From Pseudomonas sp. DG56-2 (lineage in GTDB: Bacteria > Pseudomonadota > Gammaproteobacteria > Pseudomonadales > Pseudomonadaceae), in NCBI RefSeq assembly GCF_004803755.1, contig NZ_CP032311.1, positions 4,604,501 through 4,668,500 of the forward strand: a DNA stretch of 64,000 bases, read 5' to 3'. This document shows, piece after piece, positions 36,653 through 44,984 of the stretch; position 1 is the first letter of the stretch; each line of letters opens with the position of its first letter. A program made the position numbers and the translations under genes. The notes beneath the pieces were generated by a model, which searched no databases, had not been told where the DNA came from, and saw nothing but the letters and a program-made list of their open reading frames with translations.

Positions 36653-37465
36653 ATGCTCCCCTTGTCACCCAGCTTGCTACCCAATCTTATCGCCGCCTGC
36701 CTGTATGCCGCCGCGACCCTCTATCAAGGCTCCCGTCTGGCGCAAGGTGCCAAGGCCGACAAACGCCTGCTCGGCCTGCTTGGCGCGCTTGCGGTCATTT
36801 CCCAGGGCACCGCACTGTTCTGGCAGTTGCTCACGCCTCTAGGGCTGAGCCTGGACTTCTTCAGTGCTGCCAGCCTGATCGCAATGGCAGTGATCACCCT
36901 GACGCTGCTGGCCTGTCTGCGCATCCCGGTGGAAAACCTTTTGGTGCTGCTGTTTCCGCTAGGCATGGCCACGGCGCTGATGGCCCAGTTCGCACCATCG
37001 GGAACGGTACCGCTGATCAACGAAGAGACCGGCATACTCGCGCACATACTGCTGTCGATACTGGCATACGGGCTGTTTACCATCGCCGTGTTCCAGTCGT
37101 TGCTGCTGCTGGTGCAAGACCACCAGCTCAAGCACAAGCATCCTTCCGGCCTGATCCGCAACTTCCCACCACTGCAGACCATGGAAAGCTTACTGTTCGG
37201 CTTTCTCTGGACCGGCTGGGGCTTGTTGTCGCTATCGCTGATATCCGGCTGGCTGTTCCTCGACAATCTGTTTGCCCAACACCTGGTACACAAGACCCTG
37301 TTGGCGTGCCTGGCCTGGATAGTCTTCAGCGTATTGCTGTGGGGCCGCACCCGCCTTGGTTGGCGTGGCCACAAGGCAATCCGCTGGACCCTGGCCGGTT
37401 TCTGCCTGCTGATGCTTGCCTACTTCGGGAGCAAGCTGGTGCGTGAATTCATCCTGCATATCTGA
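36653..37465 (+). CDS. CcsA/YpjD-like inner-membrane protein
   Basis: 270 residues from the ATG at 36653, preceded by AGGA 5 nt away; a start further upstream adds an unlikely hydrophilic tail. About eight membrane segments are visible (LLPNLIAACLYAAATLY, LVLLFPLGMATALMAQF, HILLSILAYGLFTIAVFQS, FLWTGWGLLSLSLISGWLF). The family is that of cytochrome c assembly proteins CcsA/HemX. A heme-handling role is suggested by homology but the Pseudomonas member has no established function. The next gene, CorC-like, is 13 nt downstream, so the two form an operon, an arrangement typical of gammaproteobacteria. Confidence 0.83.
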   Translation: MLPLSPSLLPNLIAACLYAAATLYQGSRLAQGAKADKRLLGLLGALAVISQGTALFWQLLTPLGLSLDFFSAASLIAMAVITLTLLACLRIPVENLLVLLFPLGMATALMAQFAPSGTVPLINEETGILAHILLSILAYGLFTIAVFQSLLLLVQDHQLKHKHPSGLIRNFPPLQTMESLLFGFLWTGWGLLSLSLISGWLFLDNLFAQHLVHKTLLACLAWIVFSVLLWGRTRLGWRGHKAIRWTLAGFCLLMLAYFGSKLVREFILHI

Positions 37466-37478
37466 CAGGCACAGGTAA

Positions 37479-38693
37479 ATGGACGAACTGCCGTTAGGAC
37501 CCTTGCTTGGCATTCTGCCCCTGGCGCTGCTCTGGTCGGCAATATTCACTGCGGTGGACGCCGCCCAGCAGCAACTCAACAGCGCGCGACGCAACGGTCT
37601 GACGGACGAACATCCGGAACTGGCGGTCGCACCACAATCGCTGGTGCTCTGCTCGACCCTGGGCAAGTTGCTGGTCCTGGCTCTGGCCTGCCTGCTGGGT
37701 CAACGCTATAGCGGCGAACAAGGTTTCTGGCTTAGTGGCCTGGCAGGCGCAGCCCTTGTACTGGTCCTGGCCGAGTACCTGCCACGGCAATTGGCGCGGC
37801 GCAATCCACAAACGTTCATTACCTTGGGCAACAGCTTGCTCAAAGCGCCATTGAAGATGCTCCAGCCCCTGGCCTGGCTGCTCGATGGCTGTGCGCGAGT
37901 GCTGCTGCGTCCGTTTCGGGTTCAGCCCCACGCGGTGACCCTGCACGACCAGGACAGCTACGATACTGCCCCAGAAGAACAACTGCATGCCGACTACCGC
38001 CTCAATCTTCCCGAAAGCCTGCTGGCCCTGGACAAAATCACTGTTAACGACATTCTGGTACCGCGCAATGATGTCGACGGCATCAATCTCGACGACCCGA
38101 TCGAGCAGATCATCGAACAGCTGATCATCAGCCGTCACACGCGCCTGCCGGTCTATCACAGCGACATCAACCAGGTTGAAGCCATACTCAACACCAAGCT
38201 GATCAGCCATTTGCTGCCCAAGGCCGAATTGACCCGCGAAGCCCTGCAGGCAGCCTGCTACGACCCCTACTTCGTGCCTGAAAGCACCCCCTTGCAACTG
38301 CAGTTGCTCAACTTTCACAAGCAACAACGACGCCTCGGCGTAGTGGTCGATGAGTATGGCGAAGTGCTGGGCATCGTTACCCTGGAAGACATTCTCGAAG
38401 AAATCGTCGGCGAATTCGAAGATGAGCACAGCCTGGACAATCCGCACATCCACCCTCAAGCCGATGGGCGCTTCGTCATCGAAGGAACGGTGTCGATCCG
38501 AGAGCTGAACCGCAGCCTGGGTTGGCACCTCCCCAGCGATGGCCCGAAAACGCTAAATGGCCTGGTCACCGAAGCCCTGGAAAGTATCCCGGCCAGCGCG
38601 GTATGTCTGAAAATTGGTCGTTACCGGCTGGAAATTCTCGAAACAGAAGACAATTGTGCCAGTCGCATACTGGTCTGGACGGTAACTCGCTAG
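37479..38693 (+). CDS. CorC/HlyC-family (CNNM-like) membrane protein with CBS domains
   Basis: 404 residues. A membrane-embedded DUF21-like N-terminal part (residues 1-130, for example LGILPLALLWSAIFTAVDAA) is followed by a CBS pair (about 190-310, VNDILVPRNDVDGI, then VVDEYGEVLGIVTLEDILEE). A C-terminal CorC_HlyC domain (about 320-404, RFVIEGTVSIRELNRSLGW) completes it. Family members are linked to magnesium or cobalt efflux. Co-transcribed with the CcsA-like gene. The N-terminal part is less hydrophobic than usual. Confidence 0.85.
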   Translation: MDELPLGPLLGILPLALLWSAIFTAVDAAQQQLNSARRNGLTDEHPELAVAPQSLVLCSTLGKLLVLALACLLGQRYSGEQGFWLSGLAGAALVLVLAEYLPRQLARRNPQTFITLGNSLLKAPLKMLQPLAWLLDGCARVLLRPFRVQPHAVTLHDQDSYDTAPEEQLHADYRLNLPESLLALDKITVNDILVPRNDVDGINLDDPIEQIIEQLIISRHTRLPVYHSDINQVEAILNTKLISHLLPKAELTREALQAACYDPYFVPESTPLQLQLLNFHKQQRRLGVVVDEYGEVLGIVTLEDILEEIVGEFEDEHSLDNPHIHPQADGRFVIEGTVSIRELNRSLGWHLPSDGPKTLNGLVTEALESIPASAVCLKIGRYRLEILETEDNCASRILVWTVTR

Positions 38694-38961
38694 CTATACT
38701 CGGCCAACGCTTACCCAGCCTGGCCGTCTCGCTTGCTACCCGCACCCTGCGTCTCCCGGCCAGCCCGCATCACTGAATACCGCGCATTTTTCCGGCACTG
38801 CTTCACACCCCCGAAGATTGCCCGCGCCGCCCCTATCCCCAACGGGCGTATGCTCAGTCACGCGACCAACAACAAATATGCTCCGGCGCCTGCCCGCTGC
38901 TACCTGCCTGTGCAGGTCAGCTACTGCGCCCATGGAGCACTCGACTGTCAGGGATAATCGC

Positions 38962-40266
38962 ATGACAACCAGCAGCACCTACGCCGAAACGGCACAGACC
39001 AGTCCCGGCAATTCGCCGGCGAGAGTGGCAACCGCCAGCTTCATCGGCACCGCCATTGAGTTCTACGACTTTTATGTCTACGCCACCGCCGCCGCCTTGG
39101 TGATTGGACCGGTGTTCTTTCCGCAGACCTCTGGCACCGCCCAGATGCTTTCGGCTTTTCTGACCTTTGGCATTGCCTTCCTTGCCCGCCCCCTGGGTTC
39201 TGCCCTGTTTGGCCACTTCGGTGATCGTATCGGGCGTAAATCCACCTTGGTGGCATCGTTGCTGCTGATGGGGGTGTGTACCACCCTGATCGGTGTACTG
39301 CCGGGCTACGACAGCATCGGGGCCTGGGCACCGATCCTATTGTGCATACTGCGTTTTGGCCAGGGCTTGGGCCTGGGCGGTGAATGGGGCGGCGCAGCAC
39401 TGCTGGCCACTGAAAACGCGCCCAAAGGCAAGCGTGCCTGGTTTGGCATGTTCCCCCAGCTTGGGCCTTCAATCGGCTTTCTGGCCGCCAACGGCCTATT
39501 CCTGACCCTCGCCATGACGCTGACCGACGAGCAGTTCCGCAGTTGGGGCTGGCGCATTCCCTTCCTGCTCAGCGCAGCACTGGTCATTGTTGGCCTGTAT
39601 GTACGGCTCAAGCTCGAAGAAACTCCAGTGTTCGCCAAAGCCATTGCCCGTCACGAACGGGTGAAAATGCCGGTGGTCGAACTTTTCGCCAACTACTGGA
39701 TGCCGGTTCTGCTCGGCGCCTCGGCCATGGTGGTGTGTTACGCCCTGTTCTATATATCCACAGTGTTCTCGCTCAGTTATGGCGTGTCCACCTTGGGATA
39801 CAGTCGCGAAACCTTCCTCGGCCTGCTGTGCTTCGCCGTGCTGTTCATGGCCCTGGCCACGCCGCTGTCGGCCTGGTTGAGCGACAAATACGGGCGCAAA
39901 CCGGTGCTGATCGTCGGTGCGATCCTGGCAATTCTTTCGGGCTTTACCATGCAGCCGTTGCTGACCTCGGGCTCAACTGCAGGGGTGGCACTGTTCCTGG
40001 CCATCGAGCTGTTTCTGATGGGCGTGACATTTGCCCCGATGGGCGCATTGCTGCCCGAACTGTTCCCGACCCACGTGCGTTATACCGGCGCCTCGGCAGC
40101 CTACAACCTGGGCGGAATTGTCGGTGCTTCGGCTGCACCGTTCTTTGCCCAGAAGCTGGTAACGATGGGCGGTTTGAGCTGGGTTGGCGGGTATGTCTCG
40201 GCAGCAGCGCTGTTAAGCCTGATTGCCGTCCTGTGCCTGAAAGAAACCCGGCACTCGGAGCTCTGA
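38962..40266 (+). CDS. MFS transporter, metabolite:H+ symporter (MHS) family
   Basis: 434 residues from the ATG at 38962, with AGGGA 8 nt upstream; an open frame extending further 5' has no site and no conserved sequence. The MHS-type start ASFIGTAIEFYDFYVYATAA and loop GDRIGRKSTLV are diagnostic, as is the second repeat's LSDKYGRKPVLI. About 12 membrane segments. Relatives carry citrate, alpha-ketoglutarate, proline/betaine or shikimate; the substrate cannot be told. It has a 268-nt upstream region in which I see no clear regulatory site. A tandem repeat follows directly. Confidence 0.88.
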   Translation: MTTSSTYAETAQTSPGNSPARVATASFIGTAIEFYDFYVYATAAALVIGPVFFPQTSGTAQMLSAFLTFGIAFLARPLGSALFGHFGDRIGRKSTLVASLLLMGVCTTLIGVLPGYDSIGAWAPILLCILRFGQGLGLGGEWGGAALLATENAPKGKRAWFGMFPQLGPSIGFLAANGLFLTLAMTLTDEQFRSWGWRIPFLLSAALVIVGLYVRLKLEETPVFAKAIARHERVKMPVVELFANYWMPVLLGASAMVVCYALFYISTVFSLSYGVSTLGYSRETFLGLLCFAVLFMALATPLSAWLSDKYGRKPVLIVGAILAILSGFTMQPLLTSGSTAGVALFLAIELFLMGVTFAPMGALLPELFPTHVRYTGASAAYNLGGIVGASAAPFFAQKLVTMGGLSWVGGYVSAAALLSLIAVLCLKETRHSEL

Positions 40267-40268
40267 AA

Positions 40269-40319
40269 GCTGCAAGCTGCAAGCTGCAAGCTGCAAGCTG
40301 CAAGCTGCAAGCTGCAAGC
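40269..40319. repeat. 7-bp tandem repeat (GCTGCAA), seven copies
   Basis: Seven perfect consecutive copies of GCTGCAA (40269-40317) followed by GC. They begin 2 nt after the MFS stop codon, outside any gene. The unit is related to the GCTTCAAGC repeats between hom and thrC. Confidence 0.92.
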
Positions 40320-40341
40320 GATCGTGCTTGCAGCTTGCAGC
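40304..40341. terminator. 16-bp hairpin formed by the end of the GCTGCAA repeat
   Basis: GCTGCAAGCTGCAAGC (40304-40319) pairs perfectly with GCTTGCAGCTTGCAGC (40326-40341) across a 6-nt loop, between the converging MFS and purT genes. There is no T-tract, so it is a barrier or 3'-end stabiliser rather than a standard terminator. Confidence 0.6.
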
Positions 40342-40357
40342 TGCGCGCTTGCGGCGT

Positions 40358-41539
40358 TTAGAACTCGACGTTGACCGCTTGGGAGGCACGAGTAGCTTTG
40401 GCTCGGGCGGTGTCGATAGATTCGTCACGGGCCAGGCACACCCCCATGCGGCGCTGGCCATTGACCTCAGGCTTGCCGAACAGACGAATGGCTGTATCCG
40501 GCTCGCTCAGGGCTGCACCCAGGTTGGCGAACGAGGTCTGTTGCGATTGCCCTTCCACCAGGATTACCGCCGATGCCGATGGGCCAAACTGACGAATAAG
40601 TGGAATCGGCAGGCCGAGAATGGCGCGGGCATGCAAGGCGAATTGCGACAGGTCCTGGGAGATCAGGGTCACAAGGCCGGTATCGTGCGGTCGCGGGGAT
40701 ACTTCGCTGAACCACACCTGATCACCTTTGATGAACAGCTCCACACCGAACAGACCCCGACCGCCCAATGCCTCAGTAACAGCCTTGGCTACGCGTTCGG
40801 ACTCGGCCAACGCCACCGGGCTCATGGCCTGCGGCTGCCACGATTCCTGATAGTCGCCTTTTTCCTGGCGATGCCCCACCGGTGCACAGAAGGTGGTCCC
40901 GCCGATGTGGCGTACAGTCAGCAGCGTAATTTCGTAATCAAAGTCGATGAAGCCTTCAATGATCACTCGCCCCTTGCCGGCACGACCACCCTCTTGAGCG
41001 TAGTCCCAGGCTTTTTGCACATCGTCTGTGCTGCGCAGCAAGCTCTGGCCTTTGCCCGATGAACTCATCACCGGCTTTACCACACAGGGGAAGCCCAGGT
41101 CTTCGACCGCTTTGCGATAGTCTTCGAAGGTATCGGCAAAATGGTAAGGCGAGGTCGGCAGATCCAGCTCCTCAGCAGCCAAGCGCCGAATACCTTCGCG
41201 GTTCATGGTCAACTGGGTAGCACGGGCGGTCGGTACCACGGTGAAACCTTCATTTTCCAGCTCGACCAGGGTCGCGGTGGCGATGGCTTCGATTTCCGGC
41301 ACGATGTAGTGCGGCTTCTCGGCCTCGATCACTGCCCGCAGGGCCGCGCCATCGAGCATGTTGACCACATGGCTGCGATGGGCCACTTGCATGGCAGGGG
41401 CGTTGGCGTAACGGTCCACGGCAATCACTTCAACGCCCAGGCGTTGCAGCTCGATCACGACTTCCTTGCCCAACTCGCCACAGCCACAAAGCAGTACGCG
41501 GGTCGCTGTCGGCGACAATGGGGTTCCGATACGAGTCAT
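40358..41539 (-). CDS. purT: Formate-dependent phosphoribosylglycinamide formyltransferase (GART 2)
   Basis: 393 residues, the family's usual length. The N-terminal pre-ATP-grasp domain ([20 protein letters not shown]) is followed by the ATP-grasp core ([56 protein letters not shown]). It makes formyl-GAR from GAR, formate and ATP in purine synthesis. purL and guaAB later in the window act in the same pathway but are separate units. Confidence 0.97.
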   Translation of the reverse strand: MTRIGTPLSPTATRVLLCGCGELGKEVVIELQRLGVEVIAVDRYANAPAMQVAHRSHVVNMLDGAALRAVIEAEKPHYIVPEIEAIATATLVELENEGFTVVPTARATQLTMNREGIRRLAAEELDLPTSPYHFADTFEDYRKAVEDLGFPCVVKPVMSSSGKGQSLLRSTDDVQKAWDYAQEGGRAGKGRVIIEGFIDFDYEITLLTVRHIGGTTFCAPVGHRQEKGDYQESWQPQAMSPVALAESERVAKAVTEALGGRGLFGVELFIKGDQVWFSEVSPRPHDTGLVTLISQDLSQFALHARAILGLPIPLIRQFGPSASAVILVEGQSQQTSFANLGAALSEPDTAIRLFGKPEVNGQRRMGVCLARDESIDTARAKATRASQAVNVEF

Positions 41540-41633
41540 TTCAGGTCCTCAGAGGGAAGGAATCCCGGGCTGCTCCAAGCGGTGCAGGCCAGTGAAAAGG
41601 AGCGACATTTTACATGAACTGGGGCGCATGACC

Positions 41634-42101
41634 TCAGCCAACGATGGCACGCTTGCGCAGGCGCCAGGCCATGATCAGCCAGACTGCCGTCACCCCGGCG
41701 AATTTTGAAGCCAGTGCGGTACCGACCACCGCCGGCGTCAAGGCGCCGATCATGCCGAAGAAGATCAAGGTGTCGATAGGAATACTCAGCGCCGAGCTCA
41801 ACCATAAACGGTCGTGCAAGGGCCGCTTGGTAATACTGAAAACCAGCCAGTCAATAAGCTCGGAGACGGCGAACGCGGTCGCACTGGCCAAGGCAATGGC
41901 AGGCTCGGAGGTCACATAGGACAGCACCAGCGCCACCAACATAGCCACCAGAGCGCCATGACCGTAACGGGTTTGCACCATGTCCCGCAGGATGAACACC
42001 AGTCCGCCCCAGGCAGACCAGATGACGTCCAGGTGCGGGGCGCTGGAGAAGGCGTAGTTGATCAGCACGACGCTGCTGATGTAGGCAATCAGAAAAGGCA
42101 T
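41634..42101 (-). CDS. VUT family membrane transporter (YhhQ-like)
   Basis: 155 residues with about five membrane segments (MPFLIAYISSVVLINYAFS at the start, ALVAMLVALVLSYVTSEPAI, IDTLIFFGMIGALTPAVVG). The fold belongs to the vitamin-uptake transporter group, which includes the queuosine-precursor importer YhhQ; it is shorter than YhhQ (about 220 residues). No preQ1 riboswitch is seen upstream. The substrate is uncertain. Confidence 0.8.
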   Translation of the reverse strand: MPFLIAYISSVVLINYAFSSAPHLDVIWSAWGGLVFILRDMVQTRYGHGALVAMLVALVLSYVTSEPAIALASATAFAVSELIDWLVFSITKRPLHDRLWLSSALSIPIDTLIFFGMIGALTPAVVGTALASKFAGVTAVWLIMAWRLRKRAIVG

Positions 42102-42164
42102 GGAATAGACCGCTGGACAAGCCCTACAGGGTACTTGAGCGACCGCTTGCGGCCAAGTGCCAGA

Positions 42165-42377
42165 TCAGCACGTGACGCTGCCGACGCTGAGCATCATCCC
42201 CGCCGCCACTGCCCGCTCATGACACAATTTGAGCACCTGCCGGCGCTCGATGTTGTCCATCCGTCCCCAGCGGGTAATTTCTGTAGCGCTGCGCTGGCAG
42301 CCCGTGCAGATGTCGGCCTCATCCAGGGCGCAGATATGCACGCAGGGCGACGCGACCGGGCGTTCACTACCGCTCAT
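42165..42377 (-). CDS. DUF1289 small cysteine-containing protein
   Basis: 70 residues from the ATG at 42377, with AGGAGG 4 nt upstream. The DUF1289 signature is complete: SPCVHICALDEADICTGCQR, then EITRWGRMDNIERRQV. The cysteines may bind metal. Function unknown. Its ATG overlaps the stop of the upstream gamma-carbonic-anhydrase gene by 1 nt (TGATG), so translation is coupled. Confidence 0.9.
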   Translation of the reverse strand: MSGSERPVASPCVHICALDEADICTGCQRSATEITRWGRMDNIERRQVLKLCHERAVAAGMMLSVGSVTC

Positions 42378-42901
42378 CAATCCTCCTGCGGGGCCAGGTC
42401 ACGGGCATAACGCTCGGCGTTATGCACATAATGCGCGGCGCTTGCCTCAAGCATTTTCTTCTGCGCCTCGGTCAGCTCGCGCACCACCTTGCCGGGAGAG
42501 CCCATCACCAATGATCCGTCAGGAATTTCCTTGCCCTCCGGAATCAGTGCATTGGCGCCAATAATGCAATATTTGCCGATACGCGCACCGTTGAGGATGA
42601 CCGCATTGATACCGACCAGGCTGTAGTCGCCGACACTGCAGCCATGCAGCATGGCGTTGTGGCCGACAGTCACGCCTTTGCCCAAGGTCAGTGGCGAGCC
42701 CATGTCGGTATGCATCACTGTACCGTCCTGAACGTTACTGTTCTCACCTACATCGATCAGTTCGTTATCACCGCGCAGCACTGCGCCGAACCAGACGCTG
42801 GCCCCCGCCTGCAGTCGCACTTTGCCAATCAGCGTGGCAGTGGGCGCAGCCCAACTGCGTGGATGGGTCTCGACCTTCAGGTCGCCCAGACGATATTTCA
42901 T
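42377..42901 (-). CDS. Gamma-carbonic anhydrase-like hexapeptide-repeat protein
   Basis: 174 residues from the ATG at 42901 ([17 protein letters not shown]), with AGGA about 8 nt upstream. The left-handed beta-helix repeats and metal-ligand histidines are visible in VMHTDMGSP and [14 protein letters not shown]. The family (PaaY/YrdA-like) has trimeric zinc-dependent architecture; carbonic anhydrase activity is not always present. Coupled to the DUF1289 gene downstream. Confidence 0.9.
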   Translation of the reverse strand: MKYRLGDLKVETHPRSWAAPTATLIGKVRLQAGASVWFGAVLRGDNELIDVGENSNVQDGTVMHTDMGSPLTLGKGVTVGHNAMLHGCSVGDYSLVGINAVILNGARIGKYCIIGANALIPEGKEIPDGSLVMGSPGKVVRELTEAQKKMLEASAAHYVHNAERYARDLAPQED

Positions 42902-42944
42902 GCGTGGTTCCTCACGGTCCGGCAATGACGGCGGGTGGGCCCGC

Positions 42945-43544
42945 TCAAATTGGAATGAAGCGTTCAGGCGGATGGTGCAGATTGATATCGGCATCGTAAA
43001 GCAAGTTGACCAGCTCGACGATCATGATCGCGGAGAGCCCCCAGATTTTATATTCGCCAAAGCGATAACTGGGCACATACCAACTGCGCCCCTGGTAATC
43101 GATGCGGTGAGTATGATCGCGGGGATCCTGGCGGAAAAACTCCAGGGGCACAGTGAACACGGCGGCAATTTCAGCGTCGTTGGCCCGGTATTCGACGAAG
43201 TCTGGAATCAAGCCGACGAACGGCGTCACCTTTAACCCATGCAGGGAAATCAGAGGGCTCAAAGGGCCGATAATCTCCACCAGTCCTGGCGGCAGGCCAA
43301 TTTCCTCTTCGGCTTCACGCAAGGCGGTGAACACCAGATCGGGGTCTTCAGGGTCACGCCGACCGCCCGGAAAGGCGACCTCGCCGCCATGGGTCGACAA
43401 GCCCTTGGCACGTAACGTTAGTACCAGCTCAGGCGCTTCGCTGCGGGTAATGGGCAATAACACTGCAGCCTCGGGAAAACGGTGATCGGTTTCCAGGGTG
43501 CCCGGCGTATGACTGCTCACGCGGCGAAGTAGCTCGTCCAGCAT
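42945..43544 (-). CDS. Nudix hydrolase, CoA pyrophosphatase (NudL-like)
   Basis: 199 residues from the ATG at 43544; a further in-frame ATG lies at 43577, and GAGAG just upstream favours 43544. The Nudix box [20 protein letters not shown] followed by EEIGL is complete. The upstream motif [20 protein letters not shown] is the UPF0035/CoA-type signature. It probably cleaves CoA or acyl-CoA to 4'-phosphopantetheine and 3',5'-ADP. Divergent from the second Nudix gene. Confidence 0.88.
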   Translation of the reverse strand: MLDELLRRVSSHTPGTLETDHRFPEAAVLLPITRSEAPELVLTLRAKGLSTHGGEVAFPGGRRDPEDPDLVFTALREAEEEIGLPPGLVEIIGPLSPLISLHGLKVTPFVGLIPDFVEYRANDAEIAAVFTVPLEFFRQDPRDHTHRIDYQGRSWYVPSYRFGEYKIWGLSAIMIVELVNLLYDADINLHHPPERFIPI

Positions 43545-43677
43545 TGCTCTCTCTCGATTCCAAAGCTTGGTCAGCATGATGCACCAAAGCCGCGAGCCGC
43601 CCAAGCCCTGAGGTGAACCGGCTTGCAGCGGCGATGAAAGTCGCGCCAAGATAAGCACAACCTATAGGAATAAAAGC

Positions 43678-44232
43678 ATGAAATTCTGCAGTGCGTGCGC
43701 CAATCCGGTAATTCAGCGTATTCCCGACGGTGATACTCGCCTGCGTTACGTCTGCGACCACTGTCACATTGTCCACTACCAAAATCCCAATATCGTCGCC
43801 GGGGTACTTCCGACCCTGGGCCAGCAGGTCTTGTTGTGCCGTCGAGCCATCGAGCCACGGCGCGGCTACTGGACCCTGCCGGCGGGCTTTATGGAGAACG
43901 GAGAAACCCTGGAACAGGCCGCCCGTCGCGAAACCATCGAGGAAGCCTGCGCCCGGGTCGGGCAAATGAGCCTCTACCAGTTATTCGATCTGCCGCACAT
44001 CAACCAGGTCCATGTATTTTTTCGCGCCGAACTCGCCGACCGGGATTTCGCCGTCGGCGTCGAAAGCCTGGAAGTGAGACTTTTCGATGAAAGTGAGATC
44101 CCGTGGGACGAGCTGGCTTTCAGGACCGTCAGTCGTACCCTAGAATGCTACTATCGCGACCGTATCGAGCAGTACTACCCGATTGGCAACGAATACTTGC
44201 CGCCATTGCTCGTTCCGTCACCCAACACCTAG
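43678..44232 (+). CDS. Nudix hydrolase with N-terminal zinc ribbon
   Basis: 184 residues. A zinc ribbon (CSACANPV ... CDHCHIVHY, Cys4 pattern) precedes a Nudix domain. The box GFMENGETLEQAARRETIEE is followed by ACARVG, with cysteine at the place of the usual last glycine, a small deviation. This arrangement resembles NudC-like and ADP-ribose pyrophosphatase-like proteins of pseudomonads. The substrate is not known. The next gene begins 19 nt downstream on the same strand. Confidence 0.88.
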   Translation: MKFCSACANPVIQRIPDGDTRLRYVCDHCHIVHYQNPNIVAGVLPTLGQQVLLCRRAIEPRRGYWTLPAGFMENGETLEQAARRETIEEACARVGQMSLYQLFDLPHINQVHVFFRAELADRDFAVGVESLEVRLFDESEIPWDELAFRTVSRTLECYYRDRIEQYYPIGNEYLPPLLVPSPNT

Positions 44233-44251
44233 TTTTCAGGGATATCGTTTC

Positions 44252-44806
44252 ATGCGCTGGTTGCTTGCCCTTTTCTGCCTCAGTGTGGCTTCGGTGTCCC
44301 AGGCAGCGTTTACCGAAACCATCGTCACCAAGCCAATTGAGAAGGTCGCGCCCTCGCCTCTGCAACTCAAGCCCCAGCAATCCTCGATCGACAAGATCCT
44401 GGTGCTCAAATCCGAGCGACGCCTGCAACTGATCAGCGCCGGGTCCCCGCTGAAAACCTATCGCATCTCCCTGGGCAAACAGCCCAAGGGCGCCAAACAG
44501 CGCGAAGGCGACAAGCGTACCCCCGAGGGCTTCTACTGGATTGATTGGCGCAAAGTCAGCGACCGTTACAACCTGGCCATGCATGTGTCTTACCCGAACA
44601 TCAGCGATTCGGCACGTGCGCGGCGCGAAGGCGTACCACCTGGCGGAATGATCATGATCCACGGCACCCCTCTGGACGAAGAGTATCCAGAAGAAGTCTT
44701 CCATACCCTGGACTGGACCGAAGGCTGCATCGCCATGACCAACAGCGACATGCGCGAGGTCTGGAACCTGGTGCCAGACGGCACGATGATCGAAATTCGC
44801 CCCTGA
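44252..44806 (+). CDS. L,D-transpeptidase-fold (YkuD/YafK-like) periplasmic protein
   Basis: 184 residues from the ATG at 44252, giving a clean signal peptide (MRWLLALFCLSVASVSQAA). The YkuD fold follows: KILVLKSERRLQL, KTYRISLGKQPKGAKQREGD, the histidine in MIMIHGTP (His137), and catalytic Cys159 in DWTEGCIAMTN. The GCIAMTN form, rather than SxGCIRM, is that of YafK-like proteins. Role: peptidoglycan cross-link or lipoprotein-linkage editing in the periplasm. The exact reaction is uncertain. Confidence 0.86.
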   Translation: MRWLLALFCLSVASVSQAAFTETIVTKPIEKVAPSPLQLKPQQSSIDKILVLKSERRLQLISAGSPLKTYRISLGKQPKGAKQREGDKRTPEGFYWIDWRKVSDRYNLAMHVSYPNISDSARARREGVPPGGMIMIHGTPLDEEYPEEVFHTLDWTEGCIAMTNSDMREVWNLVPDGTMIEIRP

Positions 44807-44826
44807 GAATTTGCCAATTCTCCTCT

Positions 44827-44843
44827 CCGGCGCATCGCGCCGG
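44827..44843 (+). terminator. Hairpin after the L,D-transpeptidase-fold gene
   Basis: CCGGCGC-ATC-GCGCCGG, a 7-bp GC-only stem with a 3-nt loop, 20 nt after the stop. It is followed by AAATTCC rather than a T-run, so it is a weak intrinsic terminator at best. It separates this unit from the two-partner secretion genes. Confidence 0.5.
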
Positions 44844-44984
44844 AAATTCCCTACCCAATTCCAACTTCTGCCCTACAGCGCTATCGGCCCGGTATCGCAT
44901 CCAAACGAATAGTAGCGTCCATAGAATCCGTGCATTCGGATAAACGCGGGTGTTCTCAGCACCCAACGCCCTGGACGCCACCTT

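Noticed and set aside
40269..40319. CRISPR-like array
   Set aside because: The units are 7 bp and directly abutting, with no spacers and no cas genes in the window.
41540..42164. preQ1 riboswitch or queuosine-related control of the VUT transporter
   Set aside because: No preQ1-type stem with an A-rich tail and pairing was found upstream of the start; the transporter call rests on its protein only.
43678..44232. Inactive Nudix protein because the last glycine of the box is replaced
   Set aside because: The metal-binding REXXEE core (RETIEE) is intact and this substitution is tolerated in the family, so loss of activity cannot be claimed.
44252..44806. L,D-transpeptidase with a degenerate active site (GCIAMTN instead of SxGCIRM)
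   Set aside because: The histidine and cysteine are both present, and the GCxAMT form is normal for the YafK-like branch, so I do not count it as a defect.
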